A stretch of 64,000 nt of DNA from positions 226,001 through 290,000 of the forward strand of contig CAJNDS010002583.1 of NCBI GenBank assembly GCA_905221605.1. Reading direction: 5' to 3'. Numbering within the stretch: the stretch's first letter is position 1; each line of letters opens with the position of its first letter. Source of the stretch: Symbiodinium natans (lineage: Eukaryota > Sar > Dinophyceae > Suessiales > Symbiodiniaceae). Below the pieces are notes generated by a model, which saw nothing but the letters and a program-made list of their open reading frames with translations, did no database searches and was not told the origin of the DNA. Shown here piece by piece: positions 37,619 through 52,600 of this stretch. The position numbers and the translations under genes are program-made.

Positions 37619-40600
37619 TTATGATGCACATACGCGTATGCATCTACGTATGGTATGTATGAAGCTACGCTCCGACTGCGGGGCTTCAAGCCTCGGCTCC
37701 ATCTCTGTGGGCCGCCGGAGCTCGAAGATGATCACTGGAACCTCGTGGCTAGTGCGCCATGCAACGGTTAGGGTTTAGGGTTTAGGGTTTCGGGTTTCGG
37801 GTTTAGGGTTTGGGGGGTTAGGGGTTAGTGGTTAGGGGTCAGGATGCAGGGTTTAGGGTACGGAATTGAGGGCTTAGGGTTCTAGACTGCTTCGGGAATC
37901 TCGGAAGCCTAAACCCTAAGCCTCTTTGCTGGCAGTTTGAGAACATTTTTCTTTGATGCTCCAGACTACCAAGCTTCTGGACACCCCCCCCCCCCGCCCC
38001 CCGTCTGATTTAGAGGTTTTTGTCGGGTTTCGAGTAGGACGTGGAAGACCGAGACCTGAAGACCCTGAGGGGAGTTGGGGCTGACGGGCAGCTCCAAAAC
38101 AGCCAGCTAGATGCGCCCCAAGGACAAGAGACCGGGCAGCAAGTCTCAAGACCACGACTCCGACCCAGAGCCTGCCGTAAGGTCCCCAAAGCCTGCACAA
38201 AATCAAGCTTGTGGTAGTTGAGATCGGAGCTCGCCAAACATGAAGTAACAAAATGTCCTCAAGGGTACCTCTTATGTACCCCCCAAACTCCACAAGCCTA
38301 TCGGAGCCCCAAATAGAGGTCAAGAGGGGGAGCCCCTAACCCCTTAACCCTAAACCCTAACCCCTAACCCCTAACGCGAAACCCTGAACCCTAAACTTTA
38401 AACCCTAAACCCCAACGCTTGGCAGCTTCACTGAGCCGGGGCGCGTCCTCCTCGCCTGCGCCAAGCGGCACTTTGCATAGTGGAGGTGTTATCAGGGCAT
38501 TTCAAGTATCTCCTAGACCCTAAACCCTAAACCCTAAACCCCTAAACCCCTAAACCCCTAAACCCCTAAACCCTCAACCCCTACCCTGAACCCCAAACCC
38601 TAATTAAATCCTAAACCCTTGCGTGGTTTGGGGACTGGGGGTGAAGGGCTTGTCTTGTCCCTAGCCTATGCCATACATCCCGTTCTGGCACTCGATGGCG
38701 AGGGGAGGCCAAAAACATCCCTAACCAATCAAACGCTCACAAAAGAGTTTCAAACGCCACGGAACCAATAATCCGATCCTGAGCCCGAAGCTGTAGAAAC
38801 TGTCCAAAAAGCTAAAACCCAAACCCCAAAATACACGAAACCTGAGACCCTAAACTCTAAAACCTCATTGCGCCCAAAGCCTTCGAGGCTCTTCGCCATC
38901 ACGCTGCACCGCTGCGCCACGGCCAAGCTCTTCAACGAAGACTCCAAAAGGTCTGCCTCACCTTTTCATGTCAGGCTTTGGGCTTTGTTTAGGGCTTTAG
39001 GCCTTCAGGGATTTAGGGTTTGGGGCTTTCGGTTTCAGGGTGGTGGATTTACGAGTTCAGCTTGGGGGTCGGGTCTGGGGTTCAGGACTTGAGGTTTTGG
39101 GTTTCAAGGTTTACTTTTCCCCTCTTTTGTTTTTTTTTGGGGGGGTGGGGGAGGGGGGGGAGTGGCGGGGGAGGGGCAGTGTGCACACCTGGCAGCTTCC
39201 CACCTGTAAGATGAATATGAGAAGTTGCTCTTGGCTAGGGCCCCCTCGTAGGTAGCTTCTGTCTAGAGGGATGGGCCGTGCTCTAAAAGACCCCACCCCA
39301 CCCAGATCTTGCCAATTCTTGATAGTTTCGCCTGTTCATGTCCAGTTCAGCGTTCACTATTTCAAGATTCTTTTGAACTGCTGATTGTCCCTTGAACGCG
39401 GCAAATCCACAAACAAGGTGTAGAATGGGTTTGCGACCCCTAATTAAGCCCGAAACCCTAAAACCCCAAACCCTAAACCCTAAATCCTAAACCCCAAACC
39501 CTAAATCCCAAACCCTAAGCCCGAAACCCGAAACTCCAAACCCCAAACCCTAAACCCCAAACCCTAAACCCCAAACCCTAAACCCCAAACCCTAAACCCT
39601 AAACCCTCGGGTTCTCGTCTCTCCGGGCCTGGTCGATCCTGGAGGCTCAAGACCACCCTTCCAGGCAGGATGTCCAAGGGGTGGGTTTGGGGTTTAGGGT
39701 TTAGGGTTTAGGGTTTAGGGTTTAGGGTTTATAGGGTTTAGGGATTGTGGTTTGCGGTTTAGGGTTTAGGGTTGAGGGTTCAGGGTTTAGGGCTTAGGGG
39801 TAGCTGGAGTTTAGGTAACTCGGGCCACCAGCGTTTACGGGATTTGGGGTTCCAGGATCTCTGGGGATCGCGATGGCAATCCGCAGCAGCTTCAAGGTAG
39901 TGTCATATTTCCGAGATGGCAGAAGTGAATATGAGGGCACTCTTTGCATGCGCCCGAACTTCGAACAACCATGTGCTGGGAATGGTCTCCCATAGTGCCC
40001 ACAAGCACAGCACTGTCCCCAAGCGATGTCCTACAGTCGAGCCCGCCCTTGCTCTTCCTAAGACTTCCATGGGCTTCCGAAACTTCAAAACACAATCCCA
40101 AAAACCCCAACTACTACAGGCCTACCCCACCCAAACCCGAAAGCCTAAGACCTAAACCCGAAGGCCTTCCACCCGGCGCAAGGAGGCGCTCAGCTGTCGA
40201 GAGAAGGTCGCCTGAAACACCGGCTGCAAACCCTCAAAACCCTCTGCTGGGTTTAGGTCTTAAAGGGCTGAAAGTAAGTTCCAAGCTCATTTGCAAGACT
40301 TTGGAGAACCGCAAGTGCCCCGATAGTTTCCTCTGGGTTCGCAAGCTCCTTCTCTCCCTCTCAAGAGACGCCTGCTTCACATCATTACATATCTCACAGC
40401 CCGTCTGCTGAGCACCTCCACTTTGCCCCCTAATCCGCATGCAAACCACCCAATTCAAAAAGCACCATCAAGGTGCTCCATTTCCCAGCCTTCTTTATGC
40501 AAACCAATGGCTCTGCCACACCGACAGGTGGCAGCACTATCAAGTCCACCGCCAATCTTAAAGGAGTGCTGAACTTGTGCAACACTGTACCACCTACTGC

Positions 40601-43600
40601 AGGCTGCAATCAGCTGCTTGGTTTCCAGAGGATGATCTGCGCCATCGTTCCTCATCTGCCGCGTTCCACGGCTTGCCCTTGGTGAGGAGGCCTTGCAAGG
40701 ACTTCCTGACGATGGGGATCGTCTCTGTGCCAAGACGCATGCTCATAGAGCTAATGAAGTGATGGGCGGCATCCCGAATGCTGCGCTTGGAGCCATGTAC
40801 TGTGCAGCGACCACCTGCGTGCTCTAAGAGGATGGCAGGGCCCAGCAATCCTTGCTTGAGGAGTGCACGTGCAAGGCCTGTTCCTGGATTTCCGAGGCCA
40901 TTGGCTGCAATTGAAAGTGCATAGAACTGATGCAGTGGCTGCTCTGCGTGGCATGCAGAGTCCGCAAGTCCTCGCAACAGTGCCACACCTTCTGCGGACA
41001 CTGCTTGAGTGTGGGAATCTCGATCGACAATCACCTGTGGCAGGGCCTCCAGCGCTTTCAACCGGATTCCGGCAGAATTCTCATCGCAAACGGGCCATCT
41101 GTCCAGAACTCCACCAAGCAGTTGCAAAAGACCTTGCCGCACCAAAAGCGTACGGCAGAATGGCACATCGCACCAGTACCCGACCAGGTCCAGGACGTCA
41201 GTGAGAAGGCGCTGGTGCAGACGCGCGTGCAGGCTGAGCATGCGATGCACATAGTCTATGGCACTGCCTCGCTCTACCGAACCCGAGTTGCAGGATGCAT
41301 TGGCAACCAGGAGGGCATCGGCATCTTCCTTGAAATCAGCAAGCAAGACTTTCAGTACCTCTTCATGGACATGGAGGTCTCCTTCGTCCAAGCCCTTGAC
41401 GCCTTTAGCCACCACATCCCGAAGCAACCGCAACTTCTTCTGGCTGTGCGATCGCCGCTTCTCGGCATACTCGCGCGCCTGCATCAATTGCAGTTGGGAT
41501 TCGAGCTCCACGTAGCTGTCGTTGAAAATGGCTTCTGTGTGTGCGGGCGTCAGTCCTAGTTGCATCTGCTGTGTCTTGTGTCGGGCTTCCATCAGCTCTG
41601 CTCGGACGTACAAGTCTGACTCATCGCATGCATCTGGCTCGCTCTCATCGTCGTGTTCTCGATTTGCACCACAGGGTGCCCCTTGATGACTAGCGTCGTA
41701 CCAGGGTCCTGACCAGACTCCTGGCCGAACTTCGAAGAAGTCGTTACCCAAGCACCATGATACAGTCTTTGACTCAGTGGTGCCGTCAGGCCTTAGGAAA
41801 ACAACCTCCTCATCTTCATCTTCGTCGTAGTTAGGTCCAAAGAGGTCATCAAGGTCATCAAGGTCATCACTGAAGCCAGCCTCGCTCCCACTCTCCAGCG
41901 ATAAGCCGAGTCGTCGGTTGACACGCTCGAAGATGACAAGGCTCTTCTCTACTTCTTTCTCGCTTGTGAGAGCCCACTTCTCAAGATCCCTGCTGGCGCG
42001 CCTGCTTGTGCTGCGGCTGGAAAACTCAGGGCCCATCGTAGCATCGATCTGAATGGCCATGAAGAGGAGTTCGATTGCAAGGGGAGTGTCCCCACTATGC
42101 TTTGCAGCCCTTGCTGCCGAATAGAGCTCATCGGGGTGGTCGCGTACGGAGTTCATGAAAATCATCGGCTCAAAGGCCGGACCTCCGCGCTTGCCTTTCT
42201 TGCCCTTCTTGCCTTTGGCATTTCCTTTGCCTTTGGCGAACGTCTGCGCGCCTTTGTAGCCTTGCTCTCTATGCGTGCTTCCCTTGCCGCTCTTTCCCTT
42301 GCCGGCGAATGCCGGAGCCGTAGCATCCGTGCTCTCGTGAGAGTACCAGCAGCTGTCTCCTCGCATACAAGAACCTGATGCCCAAAAACGGCATGGCTCC
42401 CTCCCCTTCCCACGACCACCTTTCCACATCACACACACACACACACGTCTTCTCCTACATCAGCAAGCTGCAACCTGCTGCAGTTTATCAAGCGCCGTGG
42501 GGTTGACGAACTTCCTGGGCAATACGAGCGCCACACGCAACAAAGGATCGTTCTCCTACGGCTGTGATATGCCTGCGGTCGCAGTGGGCTTGCCAAGTCA
42601 TATCCCCGTAACCATCGGGCCATGGTGGTATCCTGGCCCAAGTTGAAACTACGCTGGCTAAACCCTAAACCCTAAACCCCTAAACCCTAAACCCAGTAGG
42701 CTTCTTCGTGGAACCTAAAGTGTTTAGAACTGGAACCGTACCCAAAAGCAAAGCCCGACTGGGTGCCAGGCCCATACACTGCGGGCGGTAGGTGACATCA
42801 CTACCCAAGACCATCTCGAATGTGCCTGGCAGCTTAGTGGCTTTCGGGCTTGGGTTTTGTTTCGGGGCTTAGGGCTCTTTAGGCGTTCAGGGTTTAGGAG
42901 CTTTAGTTAGTGTTTTTCCTTGTGGGGGCGGGGGGGGGGAGGGGCGCTTTGTTTTGGTTTGTAAGGGGTTTAAAAAAGGGGTTTCGGCGGGTTCTGGGAC
43001 TCAGGGCTTTGTGATTTTTGGGATTCAGGCTTCCAGGGCTTGTCTGGATGTTGTTTGTAGTGGGGGGGGGGGGGGTATGGCGAGGTCCCGATAGTTGTGC
43101 TTTGTTTCGGGGTATAGAAGCTGTCACCGACAGCCCTCAGCCCTCAAGCCGATAAGCCCTCAACCCCCAACCCTGCGAACTCAGACCCCTCTGAGCTCTG
43201 TCGACTCAGCCCGAAAACCTAGAACCTAGACACCCAACAAACCCCACAGACCCGACATATACCTTACAAACCCTAAATTCCCCCTAAACCCTAAACCTAG
43301 ACCCTAAACCCCAAACCCTAAACCCTAAGTTCCCAAACCCCAGGCCCGAGACCCCAAGGCCACGATGGTGCCGCCCGAGGGGCCCAGAACCTCCATCTGC
43401 TCTTTGTCTCCCCAAGTCAGGGGTGCGACCTGCCAGGTCGTATCCCCTAAGCCCTAAACCCTACACCCTAAGCCCTAAACCCTAAAGCCCTGAGGCTTCG
43501 ACCTGTAGGGAATTGGGGAAACATGCTTAGTGCTTGGGGTTTGGGGTTGAGAGTGGTTGCAGGATTTCGGTTTTTGAATTAAGGGTTTGGGGCTAGAGTC

Positions 43601-46600
43601 TAAGGTTGAGAAGGCTTGGCGTGCAGGAGTGTGGATTCTGTTTGGGTGTAGGGTTTGGGGTCTAGGGTTTGGGGTTCAGTTTGGGGTTTCGGGTCTGGGG
43701 TTTAAAGCTTATAAGGTTGAGGGGTCTAGGGCTTAGGGGTCTCGGTCATACATTTCCATTCCCTTCTGCTATAAGCCAGGAAGTGAATGACTCTCCCGGA
43801 TACACACACACATTCATCCAAAGCTCCCCCCCAGAAAAAAAAATAAAACAAAAAAAACAACCCCGATGTACCTGAACTCTAAACCCAAACCCTAAACCCT
43901 AAACCCTAAACCCTAAACCCTAAACCCTAAACCCTGAACCCTTAAAAATCCCCAAACACGAAGCCCTCAAGCCCGGAGCTCTGGAAGCCTGAGGTCAGAA
44001 AACAACAAAAACAACCGTAAACCCCTAAAGGCCTAAACTCTTAGCCCTCCCCAAACCCTGAACCCCCAAAAACCCTAAACCCTAAACCCTAAACCCTGAA
44101 CCCTGAACCCTAAACCCTAAACCCTAAACCCTAAACCCTAAACCCTAAACCCTAAACCCACCAAAAAACCCTAGAGCCCCAAAGTCGCCTGCAGGTCCAG
44201 GCCGGTGGGGGAGTTCTCGGCAACGTTCCGTCCCAGGAGCTGGAGCTGCTCGGGCACCTGCTGATTGGGGTTTAGGGTTTAGGGTTTAGGGTTTAGGGTT
44301 TAGGGTTTAGGGTTTAGGGTTTAGGGTTTAGGGTTTAAGGGGTCTAAGAGGATGGTAGAAAACTCTTAATGCTGGTTTTGAGGGGTTGCTGCATGATTCA
44401 TGGAGCCATCTAGATGGCTTCTTATCGAGATTTGTACCTGTGGCGAAAGGGTTTGGATGAGTGTCTGAAGGGCTTCGGATGCAAGGCTTTACGGGGCTTG
44501 GGTCGGGTTTTGGGGGTTTGGGGCTTGATTTAGGGTTTGGCATTTTGCCCCAGACACCCACATCCTAAACCCATGAACCAAATGAGCCCCAAACCCCAAA
44601 CCGTATCAAGCAAAAGTCGGGAACCCCCACAGTCGGGGTCTAGGTTTCGTGGCTTTAGGGGCTTGGGAGATTGAGGGCTTTGAGAGGTTTAATCCCTTCA
44701 AACATAAACTCTGAACTCGAAACCTAGGGAGCGTTAAAAACTCTGTTTAGGGTCCCACAGCTTCAGCCCCAAACCACCTCTTTGGGGGGAACTATGCGAG
44801 CCCCCCCACACAGAACCCAAGCAATCTGGTAGGCAGGTGGATGGCGAGGAGTATGGGCAAAGGGCTTAGAAACGCTGTTGACTTCTGACCCTAAACCCTA
44901 AACCCTAAACCCTAAACCCAAAACCCTAAACCCCGCAGTGCCTCGGTGAGGGTGACCTCGCAACCCTTGTGCAGGGCCATGAACAGTCCTGGGCTGGAGT
45001 GAATTTAAGGATGTTTAGGGTTTAGGGTTTAGGGTTCAGGGTTCGTTTTTCGAGTGGTGCGCTTTTAGGGAATTCAGGGTTTTCGGTTCAGGGAAATTAG
45101 GCAGTTTAGGGTTTAGGGTTCAGAGTTTATTGTTTAGGGAGGTCACGGGGCCTGGGGTGGCCTTTAGTCCGATAAACCCGAGACCGGAAATCTTGAACCC
45201 GTAACCCTAAGACCTGAACAAAACTTCCGAAAGCACACCAGGGCGCCCACAGCACCCACCCCGGCACCCAACTCCACGCAGCGGAAGTTGAGGCAGGACT
45301 TTGTCACCTATAGGGTCCAGGATTAGGGTCTTGAGAGAACTACGAACTACTTCGGGCTTCTCAAGTTGAGGGTTGAGGCTTTACTTGGCACTTCGCTAGG
45401 GTTTGCAAGGTATAGGGTTAAGGGTTTACTTAGAGTTTTGGGGTAGGGGCAGTAGAAAGCATGATGCAGGTTGCGGGGCGCTACAGGGCAAGCGGCTGCT
45501 CGTGCTGAGCCAACAAGAATATCACTTGCTTGAGGCTGCTGAAGAGAACTCTGGGATTTCTGGAATGCTTCTCCGAGCTGTAGGTCATTAAAGCATGCAG
45601 TTTACATCTACTCGGGACGGCACCAAGCTTACAGAGCTGAGGTGGTACGACGACAGAGGCAGGATCATGCGACAACATGCGCAAGGGGCTATTATTGTCG
45701 AACGTCTCGGTGTCGAATTCACGTACGATAGCAGTTCATGTTTTCAGATAAGGTCGACTGTCGTCGTACCATCAGAGACAATCATGACAACTTACCCTGC
45801 ACTGGCTGGCAATGGTTGCTGCAATCCTTGTTCTGGGGACAACCCATCAGGTTGTGCAGTCACGGTTTCGGGGCCAGGCCTGCGCGTCCAAGTGCTCGAT
45901 TAGGGCTGTTGCAGCCGGCCACAGCACGGCTCCAGTTGTTCCCACAGCGAAGCGGCCTGCAACAGCAACTGCACAGCAACTGCTTAGCAACTCTGATGCA
46001 AACCCCACTAACCGCGCAGTCAAGAGGAGCCCTGTTCATCACACTGGGCAGATTTGGCGAACCCACCTGCCCTTCCTGCGTTCATGACTGCTGCTGTGGC
46101 GCCACTGCACTTGCAAGAGCACTTGAATATGCCCGACTCTCAAACAACAGTGATCTTCAGCTCTCAAGATTTAGTTTTTTCGGCGAGCCCACTGCCTGTT
46201 GGGTCTTCCAGCAGAGTCAGCGACCTATCTTTCGGCGGCCCGGGAATCGGAAAGTGCCTGCCGGGAGCATCCCATGAGATCTTCAAAGGAACAAGCAACA
46301 TAGTTGAATTATACTACAAAAATTGTAATGTGCTAATATTGTAATAAGTTCTTGCTGCGGAAACTTTTTGCAGTGCAAGCTACGATGACCCGCGGAAAGT
46401 TCCCATCCTTGGCCATGGCTCTCGAGATGAGCAACATGATACGTCATGCGTCAATCCGCGACGCGGCCTCTTTCGAAGATGCGTCTCGCGGTCGTGGAAG
46501 GAAGCCGAGCTGTTTTCCCAAATGTCTTCCATGCCTCGTGTGACAGCTATCTGGCATAACGTGGAAAGTCAAGAGCGTGCCCACGAAAATAGGGAGACTC

Positions 46601-49600
46601 GTCTCATGCCGCCTGCTCATATGAAATCGACAACTCGTTTTCAACTTTGGAGTCATACACAGCATGATAGCCCCCAGAGCCACCGAGACAACTCCGAACC
46701 GAACCTTCAAGAACCACGCCAGATTACGCGTGCAAACGCCGAGCTTTCTTCAACGTCGCGGATTCCAATGTGATGCGGAACCAATTGAGACTACACATTC
46801 GCGGGCGACCAAAATTTAGGCCTGTCCGGGACCAACCCAAATTTAGTTACTAACCCTAAGTTCCCAACTTAATCGTTGTCTAGGGACATGCGATAGGAAC
46901 CATGACACTGTCTCTGAACAAGTTGGTTGAAACATGTTGCACGTTGCACCTGGGCAGCGTGCAGCTCGAGTGCATACGAGTGCCGTGTCGAGGAGAGGAA
47001 GGTCCACGACTTTCTGGTGTATTTACGTCCTGCTACCTGGTCTGGATCAGGACGTGGGCGTGTCTGTCCGGGACAACAACCATGTGCAAGCAGGCCAAGG
47101 GGGTGCTCATGCAGGTCCCAAACTGGTCGAAACAACTATGCCCCACGAAAAACGCCAGAAATCATCCCTCGCCTCTGATGTGTTCTACCCCGCCTGCAGC
47201 AACACCAGCAATATGAACGCGTTGCTTCATCAGTCTTTTCCGACCATCTCACAGAACCGCGTCTAGTTTGGCCTAAAACCCATAGCCACGCAGCAGGAAT
47301 ATCACCGACACAGCAGTAAACGTGCGCGGGGGGCTGATGCGGTCGGGTGAAGCGATGCGACGAAGAAAATCAGGACTGCGCAAGGCAGCTGATCATGTCT
47401 TCATGAATGATCATGATTGCCACTGTCACCTGCATGCTTAGAGCGTAAAGGGCACTCCCTGAACTTCTTGAGGTTTGCGATGGTTTATAGTGTTGAGCTT
47501 GGGATGTTCTTCCTAATGCTAACTGCCCTTAATAGGGATCAGAATAGGGGGTAGTATAATCCCTATTGAGGACTGTTAGTATAAGGGGGAACATCCCAGT
47601 GTTGAGGGATCAAAGATGTGGGGGTTAACGAAAATAAGGGACCCCCCAATACAGCCCCCCAAAATACAGGGACTCCCTTGTAATAAGGACCCGAGGATGG
47701 TAACCCTAAACCCTCAACCCTAAACCGAAATACGGACCCAAGGATGTTCCCCCCTAATTTCGAAGACCCTCATGCTGTCAAACACCCGTGGAACCTCATG
47801 TTTCTCCCGATGCTTTACATGCTTGGAAGCTGGAGCGCGACGTCGATGGTCTTAGGGTCCAAGTTGAAGAGCGTCAGGCTTGTGGGCTCCATGATGGAGG
47901 GTTGAATGGGTACTGCGAGTGCTCTTTTGGAAATGTCTTTATCAACACCCAGAGAACGAAAGGTTGAATGGCTCTTGTCAACCTCACAGGTGTAACTTAA
48001 CATTCAACTTCTGGCTGGGCATGGACAAATCTTCAGGCGCTGGACCCTGACACGGAGGGCGGAGGCTTAAGAAATGTCCACACCAAAAGCAGGTCAGCAA
48101 GCTTACCGAGCAAGAGGACCACATACAGCTCTGAGCGCACACCCGCGAACGCAATATATAATTCGAACAGAATCTGGGGAATTTCTTATAGTATATTTAC
48201 AAAGGGACCCTAAGGGAATACGATTAGTAATGACTTCTCATAGTATATTTACAAAGGGACCCTAAGGGAATACGATGAGTATTGACCCCCATAGTAAGCC
48301 CCGCGCGTTTTCGGCACATTGCCGCCCAAAGTGTGGGAGGCACGTTTGGCGGCAGGCCTAGGGCTCAGGGCTTTTGGGATCGTGGGTTAAGCTGCAGGAA
48401 CCCTAAACCCTAAACCCTAAACCCTAAACCCTAAACCCTAAACCCTAAACCCTAAACCCTAAACCCTAAACCCTAAACCGCAAGCACAATGGTGGCACGA
48501 GCAATGCAAGCCTTACTGGCTCTGAGTTTTTTTCAGGGAAAGCAGTCAAAAGTTCAACCTTCGGACTTTTCAGAGGGTTTGCAGTACCCAGAAAGGTTAG
48601 ACCTAGAGACCACCTACTCTGCACCTATAGGTATCCACACTTTCAGCCATAAGTAGGCATCCTTTGTATACCTGGAGCCAAAAATAAGCTTTGGGTTCTT
48701 TAACTCCCTAAACCCTTACCGGGAAACCCTAAACCCTAAACCTTAGGGATATCACTTCTCCGAAGAGTCCTTCGGCCCAAGCGCCCTCCGGAGGACGCGA
48801 GTCTGCGCCCAGTGCAGCGAACAGCGCCGCCAACTCAGGCGGAGGGCCCAGGCCCTGGGAGACAAAGGGGGTTTAGGGTTTAGGGTTGCGGAATGTTAAG
48901 GGCGTATTGAAAGGGCTTGAAGTGGTGAAGGTTGTAGGACTAAGACTTTAGCCCTTTTCAGGGGACGGCTCTAATTTTCGGTACTAGAAAGGGACCTAGA
49001 CCCTAGGACCCGAGTTTCGGAATTTCCTCGAAGATGCTTCGCGGCTCGGACTATGGGCAAGCCCTGTACTAAGCCAAACCATTTCAATCACTTAACCCAT
49101 GCCATTTGACATTTTTGGGCCCTTAAAACCCTGAACCCTGAACCCCAAACCCTGAACCCGACAAAAGCCCTCATGCATGTCCAAGCCACTTCGAAGTCCA
49201 GATCTGCTACCGCCATGACTTTGTTTCGCGGTGCGCAGCGGACTTGGTCTTCGTGTCTTCCGGGCTAAGGTTGATAACAGGGTTGAGAGTCTAGGCGGTT
49301 AGGGGTAGGATTTTGGGGCTTAGGGTCGCGGATAATTTTGGGGTTCTGGGTTTTGGGGGGACTTGCTGGTTCGGGTGTTGGGGGGGCTTCAGGGCTCAGC
49401 TTGCCGAACATCTTCGAGAACACAGCTCAAGATAACACATGCGTTTCGGAGGCTTGCACAAATTTGGGGGGATTGCTGGCAACAGGACTCTTTCGTCAAG
49501 GTTGCCCGCTTTCGACATGGCGTGCTTGAGAAGGCAGCGAGGACGTCACTGGCTCAACCCTAAACCCTAAACCCTAAACCCTAAGCCCTAAGCCCTAAGC

Positions 49601-52600
49601 CCTAAGCCCCAAGCCCTAAGCCCAAGCCCTCAGCCCTCAGCCCTAAACCCTAAACAGGCTTCAAGGCTAAGGGTAAGGGCTTCCAGCGAAAGGTGTCTGT
49701 TGAAGAAACACACATCTTCTGGGCCAAGTAAGTGCCAGAAGGTCCCAAAGCAAAGAGGCTGCGGTAGGTTCCCGAAGCTACGCTCATTCTGAGTAGCCCA
49801 AAAACCATATTATAAGGGCACCCTTTGTTTGGTTGGTTACTTTATAAGGAAACCCAGAACCAAAAAAAGGTACAGGGTACCACTGGGCTACCAAGTATTC
49901 TTCTCATGACATTTAGACCACAAAGGTTCTCTGTTGCATAAGGGCCACTCTAGGGGCCCTTTGAAATAGGAAAGCCGATTTAGAAAGTACTTGCAAAGGG
50001 ATTGGCCCGAATGTGCATCTGCTGCGGCAAACCTTGATTTCGTGATAAGCTATGGTTCCAAAATAAGTTAGCTCAGCCCTGATCTCGCTGACCAGACTTT
50101 ATGGTAGAGAGCCTCAAGCAGCCTGAAACCCCCAACCCCAGACCCTGTAGACCCAAACCCTTAGCAGCCAAAACATCCCAAACACGTTCAAGCCCAGAAC
50201 CACCAAAGAACACCCAACCTACCTGAAACCCGACACCCCTGAGCCCTCAAACCCCATGCGTCCACCGGAACCCTGGACCCCGTCAATCTTCGACAGCGCT
50301 GCGAATGGCCCTCGCGGGAGGCTCCTCGCAAGCAGAGACATCATTTCAAGAGGGGTTCGGGTTTTGGGGGCTCGGGTTGGGTTCGGGTTTGGAGCACGTC
50401 TATTCCGACAGCGGAGTGCACGCATCAAGCTTTGGCCGGTGCCGAACAGCAATCCATCATTCGCAAGGGGAAGTTATGTTGCCGACTTGGTTGAGATAGT
50501 TGTTTAGGAAGAACAGGTTAGTCTTGGGCATCAAGAGGGCGAGTAACAATCGTGAAAACTGATCCTGGCATGCATGATCAACTCATGCAATCGCGCCGTA
50601 TCATTTCTACGAAGATCACTCGCGCTAAAGGAGCCAATTCTTGCACGCATCACTTCGCGCAGTTTTTTCCCTTAATATTTGGCACTTTCTGCAACCATGT
50701 CCGCCGGCCTTTCCTTTGCGGCCACGTTCGCTGGATGAAGTTGCAACATCAGAAAATTTGAAGCTGGGTAGCTCCTCTTGAGGCAAAGTCACCTATCATA
50801 GCCGTTTCAACAATACTAATATCGAACATCGCATCGGTATCGTCACCGAACCGTATTCTATTGCTAAAACAAACATTGAACCGATCGACACCGCATCGCA
50901 ACATCGTCGCCCTCCATAGCCCCCCTCCAAACACCCCCCATCCAGCCCCCCTCCCCATTCCCCCCACCCCCTTTGATCGGATGGGCTGGATGGGGGGGGC
51001 CTGGGTGGGGGGGAGGGGCGTGGGGCGGGGGGGGGGGGGGGGGGGGGGGTGGGGGGGGGGGGTATCGAACCGAACCGCACCGTGAGCAGCAAAACTATAG
51101 CAATACTACACCGCCTCTACCGGTAAGAACCGAGGTATCACAACCATGCCTATGCATGCACACAAAGCTTGGTCGCAACGTCTTCCCCGACTTTGTCGAC
51201 ACTGAACTCGTAACCCACAACGGCCATGGTGAACAACGTTGGCATGTCCAACTCCACGTCGGTGGACATCCCGGAATTCGAGTCCCACGATATTTGCGAG
51301 GTTTTCGAGACACCGGAATTCGAGTCCCACGATATTTGCGAGGTTTTCGAGACGCCAGAATTCGAGTCCCACGATATTTGCGAGGGTTTCGACATCCCGG
51401 AATTCGAGTCCCACGATATTTGCGAGGGTACTATTTATATGCTTTTAGCTTAAGAACCCCAAAAGAATTAAAAACAAAAAAACCTACATTTCCCTTTTAA
51501 GGAAGAATATTATTTATGTTGTGGGGGGGTTCTTAAGCAAGTAGTAGGAAAACTGGTTTGGCACCCTGTGCAATCAGTCCCGGCGCTCTTGGATCGATTG
51601 CTGTCCATCCTTGGCCACTGGAAGGCAACCCCGGGTTTAGGGTTTAGGGGTTTAGGGGTTCAGGGGTTCAGGCGTTCAGGCGTTCAGGGGTTCAGGGGTT
51701 CAGGGGTTCAGGGGTTTAGGGCTTAGGGCTTAGGGTTTAAGACCCTGGAAGGCTCTGAAACCCTGTGAACCCTAAACTGACTCCTGGTTCTCCTGAAGCA
51801 ACCTGCAGCCCTGATTAGGGTCAGTTTTGCGCAGGTGTAAGGGGGGTTGGTAGACAGGAGCCTCAAAGCAACCTTGATGTAGGGAACTGAGCATACAGGA
51901 GCGGGTTCAGGTGAGCTCTCGAAGGTCTTCGGCATCCTTCTCTGCTACTGAATACTGTTTTTGTCTGTAGGGCCCTGGACGTCGGGAAAAAACAAGGGCC
52001 TACTTTGGGTCCTGGAAGCTCACAAAAACCAAGAGGATGCAAAATCCCGTCCTCAACAACCCTATAAGCCCTGAGCCCTAAACCCTATAAACCCGATAAA
52101 CCCTATAAACCCTATGAACCCTATAAACCCTATAAACCCTATAAACCCTATAAACCCTATGAACCCTGAACCCTAAACCCATAAGGGGGTAGCTCAGCTT
52201 GCGGCAGCATCTGCGGGTGCGCAAACGGGAGCTTCCTCCTCATCCGGGTCGTCCCAGGCCTCACTTGGGTGCTGGGGGAGCCGAGCTCATGCAAGGATAG
52301 TACTGGTCATACGAATAGCAAGAGCAACAGTAATAGCAGTAGCAATAGTAATAACACGAGCACTAGCAATGCGAGTAGCAGAAATATACGAATAGCAAAA
52401 ACACCCGCAATAGCAATAGCCGAACACAAGAGTAAGAACAATAGTAACCGTAAGAGTTGTCAGCACACATAGTTCACCAGGCATTCCTCAACCGTTCCAA
52501 CATTTACTTTGGAAGAAGCTCTATAAGTACTCAATAGGGGAAAGTAAGTCATCTTCATGTAATGGCAAGTTGGTTCCCAGGCAATGCACTCGGAAGGGAT

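Noticed and set aside
50240-50345. Further methyltransferase-gene exon (minus strand, reads LEMMSLLARSLPRGPFAAL)
   Set aside because: Protein-like, but the neighbouring putative exons already join in frame without it and its splice borders are ambiguous.
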